DNA from: Barnesiella merdipullorum
GTDB taxonomy: Bacteria; Bacteroidota; Bacteroidia; Bacteroidales; Barnesiellaceae
Assembly: GCA_019116365.1 (NCBI GenBank)
Contig: DXBT01000021.1
Location: 58,590 to 122,589, forward strand
DNA length: 64,000 nucleotides
Direction of reading: 5' to 3'
Shown here piece after piece: positions 45,840 to 57,230 of the stretch. Under the pieces are notes generated by a model. That model saw only the letters and a list, made by a program, of their open reading frames with translations. It made no database searches and was not told the DNA's origin. Made by a program: the position numbers and the translations under genes. Numbering within the stretch: position 1 is the stretch's first letter; every line of letters begins with the position of its first letter.

Positions 45840-45900
45840 GGGGAGCTTTCTCTTTCACAATTTTTATGGGAAATAGGAGTCGGCTCGGTATCGTCCAACT

Positions 45901-46042
45901 TTGAAAACCTCATTTTTCGTTTGTCTCTGCTCTCACCTTTCACTATCTTTGCATGCTGCGAAAATAGGATGCGGTTCGGCAAAGTGAAGGTTGAAAACTT
46001 CGTTTCCCCTTTCCCTTTGCTCTCACCTTTCACTATCTTTGC
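45901..46042 (+). repeat. Promoter-spanning repeat, copies 2 and 3, offset by exactly 90 bases
   Basis: Copies at 45,901-45,953 and 45,991-46,043 both start TTGAAAAC and end CTCACCTTTCACTATCTTTG. Their -7 elements are at 45,944-45,951 and 46,034-46,041. The second lies 22 bases before the ABC-F start codon. They give that gene two promoters in tandem. A third copy precedes the M23 gene at 19,955. Confidence 0.8.
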
Positions 46043-46062
46043 ACACCGATAAAACGAGAAAT

Positions 46063-48039
<1,977 letters not shown>

Positions 48040-48062
48040 AGACACATATAATATATAGTAAA

Positions 48063-50093
48063 ATGAAAAAAGTAATGATTTTATCGTTTGCAGCAGCCTT
48101 GATGGCAACAGGCTATGCCGGGCAATCGAATGCACAAACTTCGGGTATCGACCTCTCCAACCTCGATACGACGGTAGCTTGTGGCGACGATTTCTATGAG
48201 TATGCCTGTGGTGGGTGGATGAAGAAGAATCCGTTGAAACCCGAGTATGCCCGTTATGGCTCTTTCGATCAACTGCGTGAAAACAACCAGGAGCAGATAC
48301 GTCTCCTCTTCGAAGACCTGAGCAAGCAGAAAGCCGAACCGGGTAGTGTAGCTCAAAAAATCGGCGATCTCTACAACATGGGGTTGGACAGTGTGCGCCT
48401 GAACAAAGAGGGTGCCGCTCCTATTGCCGGCGAACTCAAACGCATCCAGTCACTCTCGGGTAAAAAGGCCATGAGTGCCATGATTGGTGAGATGCACCGC
48501 ACCATGTCGGCTCCGTTCTTTGCCATCTATGTCGATGCCGATGCCAAGAACAGCTCGATGAATATTGCCGGGTGGTATCAGGCCGGTATGAACATGGGTG
48601 ACCGCGACTACTACGTATCCGACGACGAGAGTAGCCGCAAGATTCGCGACAGCTACACCAACTATATCAAGACTCTCTTTACCCTGGCCGGTTATAGCCA
48701 GAAGGCTGCCGAGCAGGCTGCCGCCACGGTGCTCAAGGTAGAGACGGCTATCGCCAAGGCTGCCTTCACCCGTGAAGAGCTGCGTGACCCTCAGGCCGGT
48801 TACAACGTGATGACAGTGGCCGATTTGAAGAAACAGTACGACGGTCTCGACTGGGACGTTTACTTCAAGACCGTAGGTCTCGACGGGGTACAGAAGATGA
48901 ATATCGGTCAGCCCCGTACCCTCAAGGCCGTGAACGACCTGCTCAAGACGTTGAGCGTGCAAGAGATGCGCGACTATCTGGCCTTCAACTGCATCGATGG
49001 TGCCGCTCCCTATCTGAGCGACGACTTCGTGAATGCCCGCTTCGATTTCTATTCCAAGACTCTCTCGGGCAAAGAGCAGATCGAACCCCGCTGGAAACGG
49101 GCCCTCAACGTGCCGAACAGTCTCTTGTCTGAAGCCGTGGGCGAAATGTATGTAGCCAAATACTTCCCCCCCGAAGCCAAGGAGCGCATGGTACAACTCG
49201 TGGCCAATTTGCAGACCGCTCTGGGGCAGCACATCGACAGCCTCGAATGGATGAGTGCCGAGACCAAAGCCAAGGCTCACGAGAAACTCAATACCTTCTA
49301 CGTAAAAATCGGTTACCCCGACAAATGGCGCGATTACAGTGGCCTGACTATTGACCCGAAAGAGAGCTACTACGCCAACGTGCGTCGTGCTGCCGAGTTT
49401 GAGACGCTCTACTCGCTCAAAGACGAGGGTAAACCTGTCGATAAGGCCAAATGGTACATGAGCCCGCAAACGGTGAATGCTTACTATAACCCCAGCTCCA
49501 ACGAGATTTGCTTCCCGGCCGGTATTCTGCAACCGCCTTTCTTCAACTTCGATGCCGACGATGCCGTGAACTACGGTGCTATTGGTGTGGTTATCGGTCA
49601 TGAGATGACTCACGGATTCGACGACCAGGGCCGTCAGTACGACAAGGATGGTAACCTCAACGACTGGTGGACGCCCGAAGATGCCGAGCAGTTCAACCAA
49701 CGGGCCGAGATTCTGGCTAAACAGTACGACAATATCATCGTGCTCGACACGGTTCATGCCAACGGTCACTTCACACTGGGTGAGAACATAGCCGACCACG
49801 GTGGTCTGCGCATTGCCTACACGGCTTTCCGTAACTCGCTCAATGGGGTAGAACCTGCCTTGATCGATGGTTTCACAGCCGACCAACGCTTCTACCTGTC
49901 GTATGCCAACCTGTGGGCCGGCAACATCCGCGATGCCGAGATTCTGCGCTTGACCAAGATCGATCCCCACTCGCTGGGTCGCTGGCGTGTAAACGCTGCC
50001 TTGCGTAACATCGATACCTTCTTCAAGGCGTTCAATATCAAAGAGGGCGATCCCATGTATCTGGCTCCCCAAGATCGGGTAGTCATTTGGTAA
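48063..50093 (+). CDS. M13-family zinc endopeptidase (neprilysin/PepO type), exported
   Basis: This 676-residue metallopeptidase has a signal peptide to about NAQ (residue 26). The N-terminal M13 domain starts DDFYEYACGGWMKKNPL. The catalytic domain carries HEMTH (His513, Glu514, His517) and the third ligand motif ENIADHGG, and ends near the family's usual C-terminal VVIW. The enzyme cuts small peptides in the periplasm or outside the cell. The only departure is the absence of a lipobox, found in some relatives. It follows the ABC-F gene and has its own terminator. Confidence 0.97.
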   Translation: MKKVMILSFAAALMATGYAGQSNAQTSGIDLSNLDTTVACGDDFYEYACGGWMKKNPLKPEYARYGSFDQLRENNQEQIRLLFEDLSKQKAEPGSVAQKIGDLYNMGLDSVRLNKEGAAPIAGELKRIQSLSGKKAMSAMIGEMHRTMSAPFFAIYVDADAKNSSMNIAGWYQAGMNMGDRDYYVSDDESSRKIRDSYTNYIKTLFTLAGYSQKAAEQAAATVLKVETAIAKAAFTREELRDPQAGYNVMTVADLKKQYDGLDWDVYFKTVGLDGVQKMNIGQPRTLKAVNDLLKTLSVQEMRDYLAFNCIDGAAPYLSDDFVNARFDFYSKTLSGKEQIEPRWKRALNVPNSLLSEAVGEMYVAKYFPPEAKERMVQLVANLQTALGQHIDSLEWMSAETKAKAHEKLNTFYVKIGYPDKWRDYSGLTIDPKESYYANVRRAAEFETLYSLKDEGKPVDKAKWYMSPQTVNAYYNPSSNEICFPAGILQPPFFNFDADDAVNYGAIGVVIGHEMTHGFDDQGRQYDKDGNLNDWWTPEDAEQFNQRAEILAKQYDNIIVLDTVHANGHFTLGENIADHGGLRIAYTAFRNSLNGVEPALIDGFTADQRFYLSYANLWAGNIRDAEILRLTKIDPHSLGRWRVNAALRNIDTFFKAFNIKEGDPMYLAPQDRVVIW

Positions 50094-50118
50094 TCGCTAT
50101 CTCGTAGTATAAATCAGA

Positions 50119-50150
50119 AGGGCCAGCCGACAATCGTCGGTTGGCCCTCT
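50119..50150 (+). terminator. Terminator after the M13 peptidase gene
   Basis: AGGGCCAGCCGAC (50,119-50,131) pairs with GTCGGTTGGCCCT (50,136-50,148) around AATC with one G-T pair. CTTTGTTG follows. Confidence 0.85.
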
Positions 50151-50172
50151 TTGTTGTGTGGTTGCTTTTCCC

Positions 50173-50316
50173 TTATTTCTCGGTGGCCGACTTTTTTTCG
50201 GTGGCGATGGACTGGCAGTAGAGTCTCATTACCTTTTTATAATCGGGAACAAAGATCGATAGCAATAGTTTGGAGAAGAACGATTTTGATTTTGTAGGTC
50301 GTGCAGATTTTTCCAT
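50173..50316 (-). CDS. Possible small protein of 47 residues
   Basis: The minus strand from the ATG at 50,314-50,316 encodes 47 residues, basic at both ends with a hydrophobic-aromatic middle (FFSKLLLSIFVPDYKKVMRL). A -7 element (TACTTTTG on the minus strand, 50,413-50,420) lies about 97 bases upstream. The peptide has no known motif. The hydrophobic part is too short for a sure membrane helix, though an amphipathic one is possible. It occupies an otherwise empty 580-base interval between the M13 gene and the META gene. Translation is unproven. Confidence 0.45.
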   Translation of the reverse strand: MEKSARPTKSKSFFSKLLLSIFVPDYKKVMRLYCQSIATEKKSATEK

Positions 50317-50572
50317 AATTTTAGATGTCTATATAGATGAAACTTTTGCTCCCTGTCGGTCTCAAAAGTCTCTTTTGGGGAGTTACTATTGAATATAATA
50401 TCTAAAGCGATTCAAAAGTAACGAATAGATTTGAATAAAAAGAGTTAATCGATTTACTTTTTTTATGAAGCGCTTTTATTTCTTTTTATAAATCTTATTT
50501 AAATAGGATAATAAAACTATTTAAATAGTATTTCTGCGGGCGAATATCCAGTCGCTGTTATTGAAGAATGTA

Positions 50573-50634
50573 GAAAAACGGTAAGCAACAGAGCCCCCGA
50601 AAAGTTATTCTTGACTCTTGGGGGCCCTGTTGCT
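50573..50634 (-). terminator. Terminator of the META-domain gene
   Basis: AGCAACAGAGCCCCC (50,584-50,598) and GGGGGCCCTGTTGCT (50,620-50,634) pair with one mismatch. On the minus strand the stem is followed by GTTTTTC. It lies 40 bases after the META gene. Confidence 0.8.
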
Positions 50635-50673
50635 ATGTGTTGAAACTTCGTTTGAAATATCAGCGTGAAAAGT

Positions 50674-51498
50674 TTATAAACCTTTCTCGAGGGTAATGAG
50701 CGGGATATCGGGCTGTTGGTACAGTACCATGTGCGTGTCGTCTATCGGGGTGAAGCCGGTCACTTTTTCGAGAGCCGAGAGAAATTTTACCTCGGTCTCC
50801 ATGTTGGGGCATGTCATGCGAGAGGCGGCAACCTGAGTAAAGGAGATGCCATAGGCCGTCCCATCCAGAGCGATGTTCCCGAAAATGCGGTTGCAGCCGG
50901 CAAATCCCGAGAGCTTGGCTTCGGGAATGTCGATAACAATCTTGGGATGCTCGCCGGTAACGGGAGAGCTTTCGATTTCTGTCACTCGCCAGGCTCCGTT
51001 CAGCTCATCGACCATCCGTTTTTCGAGGGTCATGATTGTGCGTCCCCGGCGGTCGCACAACCTTAGTTTCAACTCATCTCCGTGAGCCCGCTTGTAGGAG
51101 CGGGTGTTGGCGAGGGCCCGCAGTACGGCCCGGTCGGTCACCTCGGGGGCACACTCCTTTTGGGTCGAGATGAGCGACCCGAACTGCAACTCGTTTTCGT
51201 CGCCCAGGGTAAAGGTGCCGTTCACGAAGTTGCAACCGTCGAAACCATAGATGCGGCCATGGGTCAGGTCGAAGGTTATCTTGACTGGCGATTCACCCAC
51301 AACCTCTTTCCGCTCGGCCCTCTTGACAATCCAGGTTCCGTCGAATTCTTCACGGGGTATGGTGGGTACTTTGCGCACCACAGCGGGGACCTCGGGTTCC
51401 TCTTCCTCTTGGGGCGCGACACTTTTTTGAGTCGTCTTGCACGACGATATCGATAGTGCAAGGAGCACCCCCAGAGAGGTAAGCCATATTTTTTTCAT
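50674..51498 (-). CDS. Lipoprotein with two META (HslJ-like) domains
   Basis: This 274-residue lipoprotein (lipobox SISSC, Cys20) carries two tandem META/DUF306 domains, at about residues 50-150 and 165-272. Each has the family pattern of a GFxGCN turn and a TxxxC segment: GFDGCNFVNGTF with STQKECAPE, and GFAGCNRIFGNI with SRMTCPNME. The first cysteine pairs suggest one disulfide per domain. META proteins such as HslJ are linked to heat-shock or novobiocin tolerance in enterobacteria; the role here is unknown. It is monocistronic on the minus strand. Confidence 0.88.
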   Translation of the reverse strand: MKKIWLTSLGVLLALSISSCKTTQKSVAPQEEEEPEVPAVVRKVPTIPREEFDGTWIVKRAERKEVVGESPVKITFDLTHGRIYGFDGCNFVNGTFTLGDENELQFGSLISTQKECAPEVTDRAVLRALANTRSYKRAHGDELKLRLCDRRGRTIMTLEKRMVDELNGAWRVTEIESSPVTGEHPKIVIDIPEAKLSGFAGCNRIFGNIALDGTAYGISFTQVAASRMTCPNMETEVKFLSALEKVTGFTPIDDTHMVLYQQPDIPLITLEKGL

Positions 51499-51559
51499 TG
51501 TTCGTCGTTTTTTGGGGTAGGACTATAAAAAGTTACATCACGAGCCGTAGCGGTCATGG

Positions 51560-52849
51560 TTATTCTTCGTTCCGCTTCGGATATCGGGTAGGGCGTATCA
51601 ACAGTCGCAGCGTGGCATTGTAGGTAAAGTAGTACCAGCACCAGTTGAGCAGCGTGATGATTTTGTTTTTCATGCCCAGGATCGAGATGAGGTGTATTCC
51701 CATCCAGGTAAACCAGGCGGGGCGACCGTAGAGTTTCAGATGAGGCAGATCGGCCACTGCCTTGTTGCGGCCGATGGTGGCCATGTTGCCTTTGTTTTTA
51801 TAGCGGAAGGGGGTATCGAAACTCCCCTTGTTCAGGTTCTGGGCCAGCAGTTCGCTCTGCTGGATAGCCACTTGAGCTACCTGGGGATGCCCCTTGGGGT
51901 AATTCTTTTCGGTGAGCAAGGCAATATCGCCGATGGCAAAGACGTGTTCGCACCCCTTCACCCGGTTGTACTCGTCGGTAATGATGCGTCGTCCCCGGGC
52001 AATGGACTCCTCGGGGATACCCGGCAGGGGTTCACCGGTGATTCCGGCAGTCCAGATGAGGGTGTGGCATTTGATCTTCTCTCCGTTGTCGAGGCTTGCC
52101 ACATAATCCTCAAACGACTTCATGGTGTGGCCCGTCATCACCTCGACCTCGAGCTCTTCGAGGTATTGGCGCGATTTGGTCGAGGCCTCGTCGCTCATAT
52201 TCTGCAAGAGCCGGTCTGAACCTTCAACGATCACGACGCGCATATCGCAAGGACTGATTTCGGGGTATTCCCGAGCCAGAATGTACTTCTTCATTTCACC
52301 CAAAGCACCCGCAATCTCTACACCGGTGGGACCACCCCCTACAACGGTAAAGCAGAGCAGCGTGCGGCGCGATTCGGGATTGGTGCAGGTACAGGCCCGC
52401 TCCAGGCAGAATAGTATTTCGTTTCTCAATCTAATGGCTTCGGCAGTCGATTTGAGGGTATATACCCGCTCTCGCAATTCGGGCATGTTGAAAAAGTTGT
52501 TGGTCGTCCCGGTGGCCAGTACCAGGTAGTCATACCCGATGTTGCCCGTGTTGGTCACCAGCACCTGTTTTTCGGTATCGACCGAGAGGGCCTCGCCCAT
52601 GTGAAATCGCACATGGCGCAACTTGCGCAACTCTTTTCTGAAGGGGAAGCAGATGGCTGCCGGCTCCAGACCCGATGAAGCGATTTGATAAAATAGGGGA
52701 GGGAAGGCGTGGAAGTTTTTCCGATCGACCAGGGTTACCCGGTATTGCCGATGGTCGATTCGCTTCGACAGCAGGAATCCGGCAAAACCGCCTCCCACGA
52801 TTACAAGATGTTTCAATTCTTTGTCGGTTGTATGTTTGTCTGTAGTCAT
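51560..52849 (-). CDS. ndh: NADH:quinone dehydrogenase, type II
   Basis: This 429-residue single-subunit flavoprotein has an N-terminal FAD motif IVGGGFAGF, a second nucleotide motif CFTVVGGGPTGVEIAG for NADH and the closing GDIALL segment of the FAD site. The C-terminal part has amphipathic helices and a hydrophobic stretch (WCWYYFTYNATLRLL) for membrane attachment. Ndh passes electrons from NADH to quinone without pumping protons. Length and motif order are standard. The gene is alone on the minus strand, divergent from the TPR gene. Confidence 0.94.
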   Translation of the reverse strand: MTTDKHTTDKELKHLVIVGGGFAGFLLSKRIDHRQYRVTLVDRKNFHAFPPLFYQIASSGLEPAAICFPFRKELRKLRHVRFHMGEALSVDTEKQVLVTNTGNIGYDYLVLATGTTNNFFNMPELRERVYTLKSTAEAIRLRNEILFCLERACTCTNPESRRTLLCFTVVGGGPTGVEIAGALGEMKKYILAREYPEISPCDMRVVIVEGSDRLLQNMSDEASTKSRQYLEELEVEVMTGHTMKSFEDYVASLDNGEKIKCHTLIWTAGITGEPLPGIPEESIARGRRIITDEYNRVKGCEHVFAIGDIALLTEKNYPKGHPQVAQVAIQQSELLAQNLNKGSFDTPFRYKNKGNMATIGRNKAVADLPHLKLYGRPAWFTWMGIHLISILGMKNKIITLLNWCWYYFTYNATLRLLIRPTRYPKRNEE

Positions 52850-52999
52850 GTCTGTGCAGATTTGGGGCGTAAAGATAGTAAAAAGTTTCTTCTCTTTCTA
52901 TATAAGACAGTCGGTCGTAAAAAATGTTCACTCACCGGTGCTGAAAAGAAAAAACTTATAAAAATTTCACCCCCTTGCGATGATTTCTTATTATTTGCG

Positions 53000-53007
53000 T
53001 ACATTTG
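53000..53007 (+). promoter_or_regulatory. -7 element of the TPR gene
   Basis: TACATTTG lies 25 bases before the start codon at 53,032. A TTG at 52,975-52,977 is 22 bases upstream. Confidence 0.55.
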
Positions 53008-53031
53008 TCTGATAATCATGATACGCGTTGA

Positions 53032-55116
53032 ATGAAACTTACGATCAAGTCCTATACCATACTGTTATTGCTGTCGTTTTCCTCTCTTTGGGCTATGGCC
53101 CAAATCAACACCGATAGGATGATGAATATCGGGCGCAATGCGCTCTACTTCGAGGACTACATCTTGTCGATGCAATATTTCAATCAGGTTATCAAAGTGA
53201 AGCCCTACATGGCTGAGCCCTATTTCTATCGGGGTGTGGCCAAGTTGAGTCTCGACGATTTCAAAGGCGCCGAGGAGGATTGCTCGCTTTGTATCGAGCG
53301 CAACCCTTTCATAGTGAATGCCTATCAGGTGAGGGGTATTGCCCGGCAGAATCTGGGCGACTACCAGGGGGCTATCGACGACTATACCCAGGGATTGCGC
53401 TATGCTCCTGAAGATCGCACCTTCTTGAACAACAAAGCAATAGCCGAGGTGCAGTTGAAAAAGTATGACGAGGCTGCGAAGAGTTTCGATAAACTCATTG
53501 CCTTGCATCCCAACTACTACAACGGTTACATGAGTCGGGCTCAGTTCTATCTCGAGACAGGCGACACGATCAAGGCCATGGCCGATATCGATAAAGCCAT
53601 CTCGATCGACAAGTATATATCGGGAGCCTATGCCCAGCGAGCCATTATCAAGGTGCTGCACGATGCCGATTACGACTCGGCTCTGGCCGATATGAACGAG
53701 GCACTTCGGCTCGACCCCAAGGAGGTGTCGTACTACTTCAACCGGGCCCGCATCAAGTATCACCAGGACGACCTGCAGGGAGCCATGGACGACTATGACC
53801 ACATTCTGCAACTCGACCCCGGCAACACGATGACCTACTACAACCGGGGACTCTTGCGCATGCAGGTAGGTGAGCGCAACAAGGCCATTTCGGACTTCTC
53901 GGAAGTCATCAAGGCCGAGCCCGACAACTACTTTGCCATTTACAACCGGGCTTTGCTCTACGACATGATAGGCAGCTACCGCAAGGCAATTGCCGACTTC
54001 GACGTGGTGCTGGCACAGTACCCCGATTTTGCCGCCGGCTTCTTTGCTCGCTCCGAATCGAAGCGAAAGATGGGCGACATGAAGGGGGGCGAAAAAGACT
54101 TCATGCTGGCACTCGACTTGCAGAAAAAGACCAAGTACGAACCCATCGACGAGGCTACGGCCGCTGCCGGTACGACAAGCCAATCGTCGGGCCGGGCTGC
54201 CGACGAACGTTCCGAGTCGGACAAGAATATCAACAAGTTCAATCAGATACTCGTGGCCGATGCCCACACCGAGTACAAACCCGAGTATGAAAACAAGATA
54301 CGCGGTCGGGTACAAGACCAGAATGTGCAGATATCCATCCGCCCCATGTATGTGCTCACCTACTACGAGCGCCCCGATGCGGTGCGGCAGAATATCTACT
54401 ATGTCAAAGAGCTGGAAGAGCTCAACGATACCCGCGTCTTTACCAAGAAGCTGCTGCTTACCAACTCCGAGGCAGCCCTGCTCTCCGACCAGGTCAACTA
54501 TCACTTCTCCTCGATCAACGATTTCTCTCGTCTCATCGAGATTAATCCGGCCAATCCGTTGGCCTACTTTGGGCGAGCCCTCGACTTCATGCTGGTGCAG
54601 GACTTTGCCAGTGCGCTCGACGACCTCAATCGGGCCATCATGACCAGTCGCAACTTCACCATGGCCTACTTCCTGCGGGCTGTCGTGCGAGCCAAGCAAA
54701 TCGAGTATGAAATCTCTTCGGCCTCGGCACAGAATCTCGATTTCCAGGCACAACGCAAGAAAGAGTCCAACGATTTTGGCTCGATAGGCTTCTCTGCGTT
54801 GGGGAACGAGAACCTCAAGATGGAGTATGAGATGGTGTTGCGCGACTACGAAAAGGTAATTGAAGACTCCCCCCGTTTCATCTATGCCTACTACAACCGC
54901 GGTAACCTGCGTTGCTCGCAGCAAGACTATCGGGGAGCCATAGTCGATTATACCAAAGCCATCGAGTTGCGTCCCGATTTTGGCGATGCCTACTACAACC
55001 GAGGGCTCGTCTATCTCAAGCAAGGCAATACCACCGCCGGGAAGGCCGACCTGAGCAAAGCCGGGGAATTGGGTGTCGTAGCCGCCTATAATTTGCTGAA
55101 ACGACTGAGTGATTAA
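53032..55116 (+). CDS. Exported tetratricopeptide-repeat protein
   Basis: This 694-residue protein has a signal peptide to about MAQ (residue 24). At least nine TPR units run from residue 35 to 365, for example PYFYRGVAKLSLDDFKGAEE and MTYYNRGLLRMQVGERNKAI. A non-repeat insert of about 110 residues (KIRGRVQDQNVQISIRPMYV region) is followed by more TPRs from residue 490 to the end. TPR arrays bind other proteins. The periplasmic location is inferred from the signal. The insert has no recognised motif. It is a single gene with its own promoter. Confidence 0.92.
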   Translation: MKLTIKSYTILLLLSFSSLWAMAQINTDRMMNIGRNALYFEDYILSMQYFNQVIKVKPYMAEPYFYRGVAKLSLDDFKGAEEDCSLCIERNPFIVNAYQVRGIARQNLGDYQGAIDDYTQGLRYAPEDRTFLNNKAIAEVQLKKYDEAAKSFDKLIALHPNYYNGYMSRAQFYLETGDTIKAMADIDKAISIDKYISGAYAQRAIIKVLHDADYDSALADMNEALRLDPKEVSYYFNRARIKYHQDDLQGAMDDYDHILQLDPGNTMTYYNRGLLRMQVGERNKAISDFSEVIKAEPDNYFAIYNRALLYDMIGSYRKAIADFDVVLAQYPDFAAGFFARSESKRKMGDMKGGEKDFMLALDLQKKTKYEPIDEATAAAGTTSQSSGRAADERSESDKNINKFNQILVADAHTEYKPEYENKIRGRVQDQNVQISIRPMYVLTYYERPDAVRQNIYYVKELEELNDTRVFTKKLLLTNSEAALLSDQVNYHFSSINDFSRLIEINPANPLAYFGRALDFMLVQDFASALDDLNRAIMTSRNFTMAYFLRAVVRAKQIEYEISSASAQNLDFQAQRKKESNDFGSIGFSALGNENLKMEYEMVLRDYEKVIEDSPRFIYAYYNRGNLRCSQQDYRGAIVDYTKAIELRPDFGDAYYNRGLVYLKQGNTTAGKADLSKAGELGVVAAYNLLKRLSD

Positions 55117-55157
55117 AAGATTTTCATAATTATCCGTATCGGTAATAAAATAATTAT

Positions 55158-55165
55158 TACTTTTG
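55158..55165 (+). promoter_or_regulatory. -7 element of the thrS operon
   Basis: TACTTTTG lies 119 bases before the thrS start, leaving a leader of about 110 bases. The leader shows no T-box features. Confidence 0.5.
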
Positions 55166-55284
55166 TGCCTTGGAAAAAAGGGACACGGCACAGTGTCGCC
55201 TCACACCGTATAAAATATGAAATAATTGCGTACAATATATAAAACGTTTTTCAAGAATTGTTGAAAAGATAAAGGATAGAAAAG

Positions 55285-57225
55285 ATGATTAAGATTACGT
55301 TTCCCGATAATTCGGTAAAGGAATTTGAGTCTGGCATTACCCCTTTACAAATCGCCGAGAGCATAAGCCCCCGGTTGGCACAGGACGTTCTTGCCGCAAC
55401 CGTCAATGGTCAGGAGTGGGACCTTACCCGCCCTGTGACTACCGATGCAGCTATCAAACTGTTCAAATGGGACGACCCCGAAGGCAAACATGCTTTCTGG
55501 CACTCTTCGGCACACTTGTTGGCCGAAGCCCTGCAGGAACTCTATCCCGGTATCAAATTTGGTATCGGCCCGGCTGTTGAAAATGGCTTCTACTACGACG
55601 TAGATCCGGGCGACGCTACCATCACGGCAGCCGATTTCCCCACCATCGAGGCCAAGATGCTCGAGCTGGCCGGTCACAAAGACCCCATCGTGCGGAAAGA
55701 AATCTCCAAAGCCGATGCCCTCGAGATGTTTGGCAAACGCGGCGAAGAGTATAAAGTCGAACTTATCAGCGAACTTGAAGACGGAACCATTACCACCTAT
55801 ACGCAAGGCGCATTTACCGATTTGTGCCGCGGCCCGCACTTGCCCAACACCGGGCTCATCAAGGCCGTGAAGATTACCTCGCTGGCCGGAGCCTACTGGC
55901 GCGGCGACGAAAAACGCAAACAGCTGGTACGCGTCTATGGTATCTCATTCCCCAAGAAGAAGATGCTCGACGAGTATCTCGTCTTGCTCGAAGAGGCCAA
56001 GAAACGCGACCACCGCAAGATAGGCAAGGAGATGGAACTCTTTGCATTCTCGTCCAACGTAGGTCCCGGTCTGCCGTTGTGGTTGCCCCGGGGTACCCAG
56101 TTGCGCGACCGCCTCGAAGCCATGCTTCGCAAGGTGCAGAAACGTTTCGGTTACTTGCAGGTAATCACCCCTCACATCGGTAACAAGATGCTCTATGTAA
56201 CCTCGGGCCACTATGCCAAATATGGCAAAGACTCGTTCCAGCCCATCCACACTCCCGAGGAGGGCGAAGAGTATCTGCTCAAACCCATGAACTGCCCGCA
56301 CCACTGCGAAATCTATAAAGTATCGCCCCGCTCATACAAAGACCTGCCTCTGCGTTTCGCCGAGTTCGGTACGGTATATCGTTATGAGCAGAGCGGCGAG
56401 CTGCACGGTTTGACCCGTGTGCGCTGCTTCACGCAAGACGATGCCCACATCTTCTGCCGTCCCGACCAGTTGAAAGAGGAGTTCTTGAAAGTAATGGATA
56501 TCATCTTCATCATTTTCAAGGCTCTGAAGTTCGACAACTTCGAAGCTCAAATCTCGTTGCGCGACCCCAATCACCGCGAGAAATACATCGGTAGCGACGA
56601 AAACTGGGAGAAAGCCGAGCGCGCCATCGTTGAGGCTTGCGAAGAAAAAGGCTTGAAAGCCCGCGTAGAATATGGCGAAGCCGCCTTCTACGGTCCCAAA
56701 CTCGACTTCATGGTAAAAGATGCCCTGGGCCGTCGCTGGCAGTTGGGTACCATCCAAGTCGATTACAACCTGCCCGAGCGTTTCGAACTCGAATACACCG
56801 GCAGCGACAACCAGAAACACCGTCCTGTCATGATACACCGTGCTCCCTTCGGTTCGATGGAGCGTTTCGTAGCCGTGCTCATCGAGCACACCGGCGGTAA
56901 ATTCCCCTTGTGGCTTACCCCCGACCAGGTAGCCGTGCTGCCCATCAGTGCCAAGTTCAACGACTATGCACAGAAGGTAGCCAGTGAGTTGGCCGAGAAA
57001 GATATCCGCGCCATTGTCGATGACCGCAACGAAAAGATAGGCCGTAAGATTCGCGACAACGAGATGAAGAGAATCCCTTATTTGCTCATTGTAGGTGAAA
57101 AAGAGGCTGAAAATGGCGAAGTTTCTGTAAGAAAACAGGGCGAAGGTGATAAAGGTTCGATGAAAATTGCTACCTTTGCCGCAAATTTAAATGCCGAAGT
57201 AGAAGAATTACTCAAAGAATGGTAA
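55285..57225 (+). CDS. thrS: Threonine-tRNA ligase
   Basis: This 646-residue enzyme has the full class II ThrRS layout: a TGS domain (residues 1-62), the editing domain with HSSAHLLAEALQELYPG and CRGPH, and the catalytic core with motif 2 GTVYRYEQSGELHGLTRVRCF in part and the zinc ligands (Cys in KPMNCPHHCEIY, two histidines). The C-terminal anticodon-binding domain follows (VAVLPISAKF). It charges tRNA-Thr and edits mischarged serine. It heads the operon with infC, rpmI and rplT. Confidence 0.98.
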   Translation: MIKITFPDNSVKEFESGITPLQIAESISPRLAQDVLAATVNGQEWDLTRPVTTDAAIKLFKWDDPEGKHAFWHSSAHLLAEALQELYPGIKFGIGPAVENGFYYDVDPGDATITAADFPTIEAKMLELAGHKDPIVRKEISKADALEMFGKRGEEYKVELISELEDGTITTYTQGAFTDLCRGPHLPNTGLIKAVKITSLAGAYWRGDEKRKQLVRVYGISFPKKKMLDEYLVLLEEAKKRDHRKIGKEMELFAFSSNVGPGLPLWLPRGTQLRDRLEAMLRKVQKRFGYLQVITPHIGNKMLYVTSGHYAKYGKDSFQPIHTPEEGEEYLLKPMNCPHHCEIYKVSPRSYKDLPLRFAEFGTVYRYEQSGELHGLTRVRCFTQDDAHIFCRPDQLKEEFLKVMDIIFIIFKALKFDNFEAQISLRDPNHREKYIGSDENWEKAERAIVEACEEKGLKARVEYGEAAFYGPKLDFMVKDALGRRWQLGTIQVDYNLPERFELEYTGSDNQKHRPVMIHRAPFGSMERFVAVLIEHTGGKFPLWLTPDQVAVLPISAKFNDYAQKVASELAEKDIRAIVDDRNEKIGRKIRDNEMKRIPYLLIVGEKEAENGEVSVRKQGEGDKGSMKIATFAANLNAEVEELLKEW

Positions 57226-57230
57226 TCTGA

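Larger units (their letters stand above)
45683..46062. other. Intergenic stretch with a hairpin repeat and duplicated promoters
   Basis: Besides the two promoter-repeat copies and the hairpin repeat listed separately, no gene was found in these 380 bases. A second GTCATTCCGC-type hairpin lies next to the start of the AddB-like gene. Confidence 0.6.

Noticed and set aside
53065..55191. Open frame of about 700 codons opposite the TPR gene
   Set aside because: Antisense shadow of a repeat-rich gene; it resembles no protein.
55117..55284. Possible T-box or attenuator before thrS
   Set aside because: No specifier loop, T-box sequence or terminator/antiterminator pair is visible; the leader is AT-rich and unstructured.
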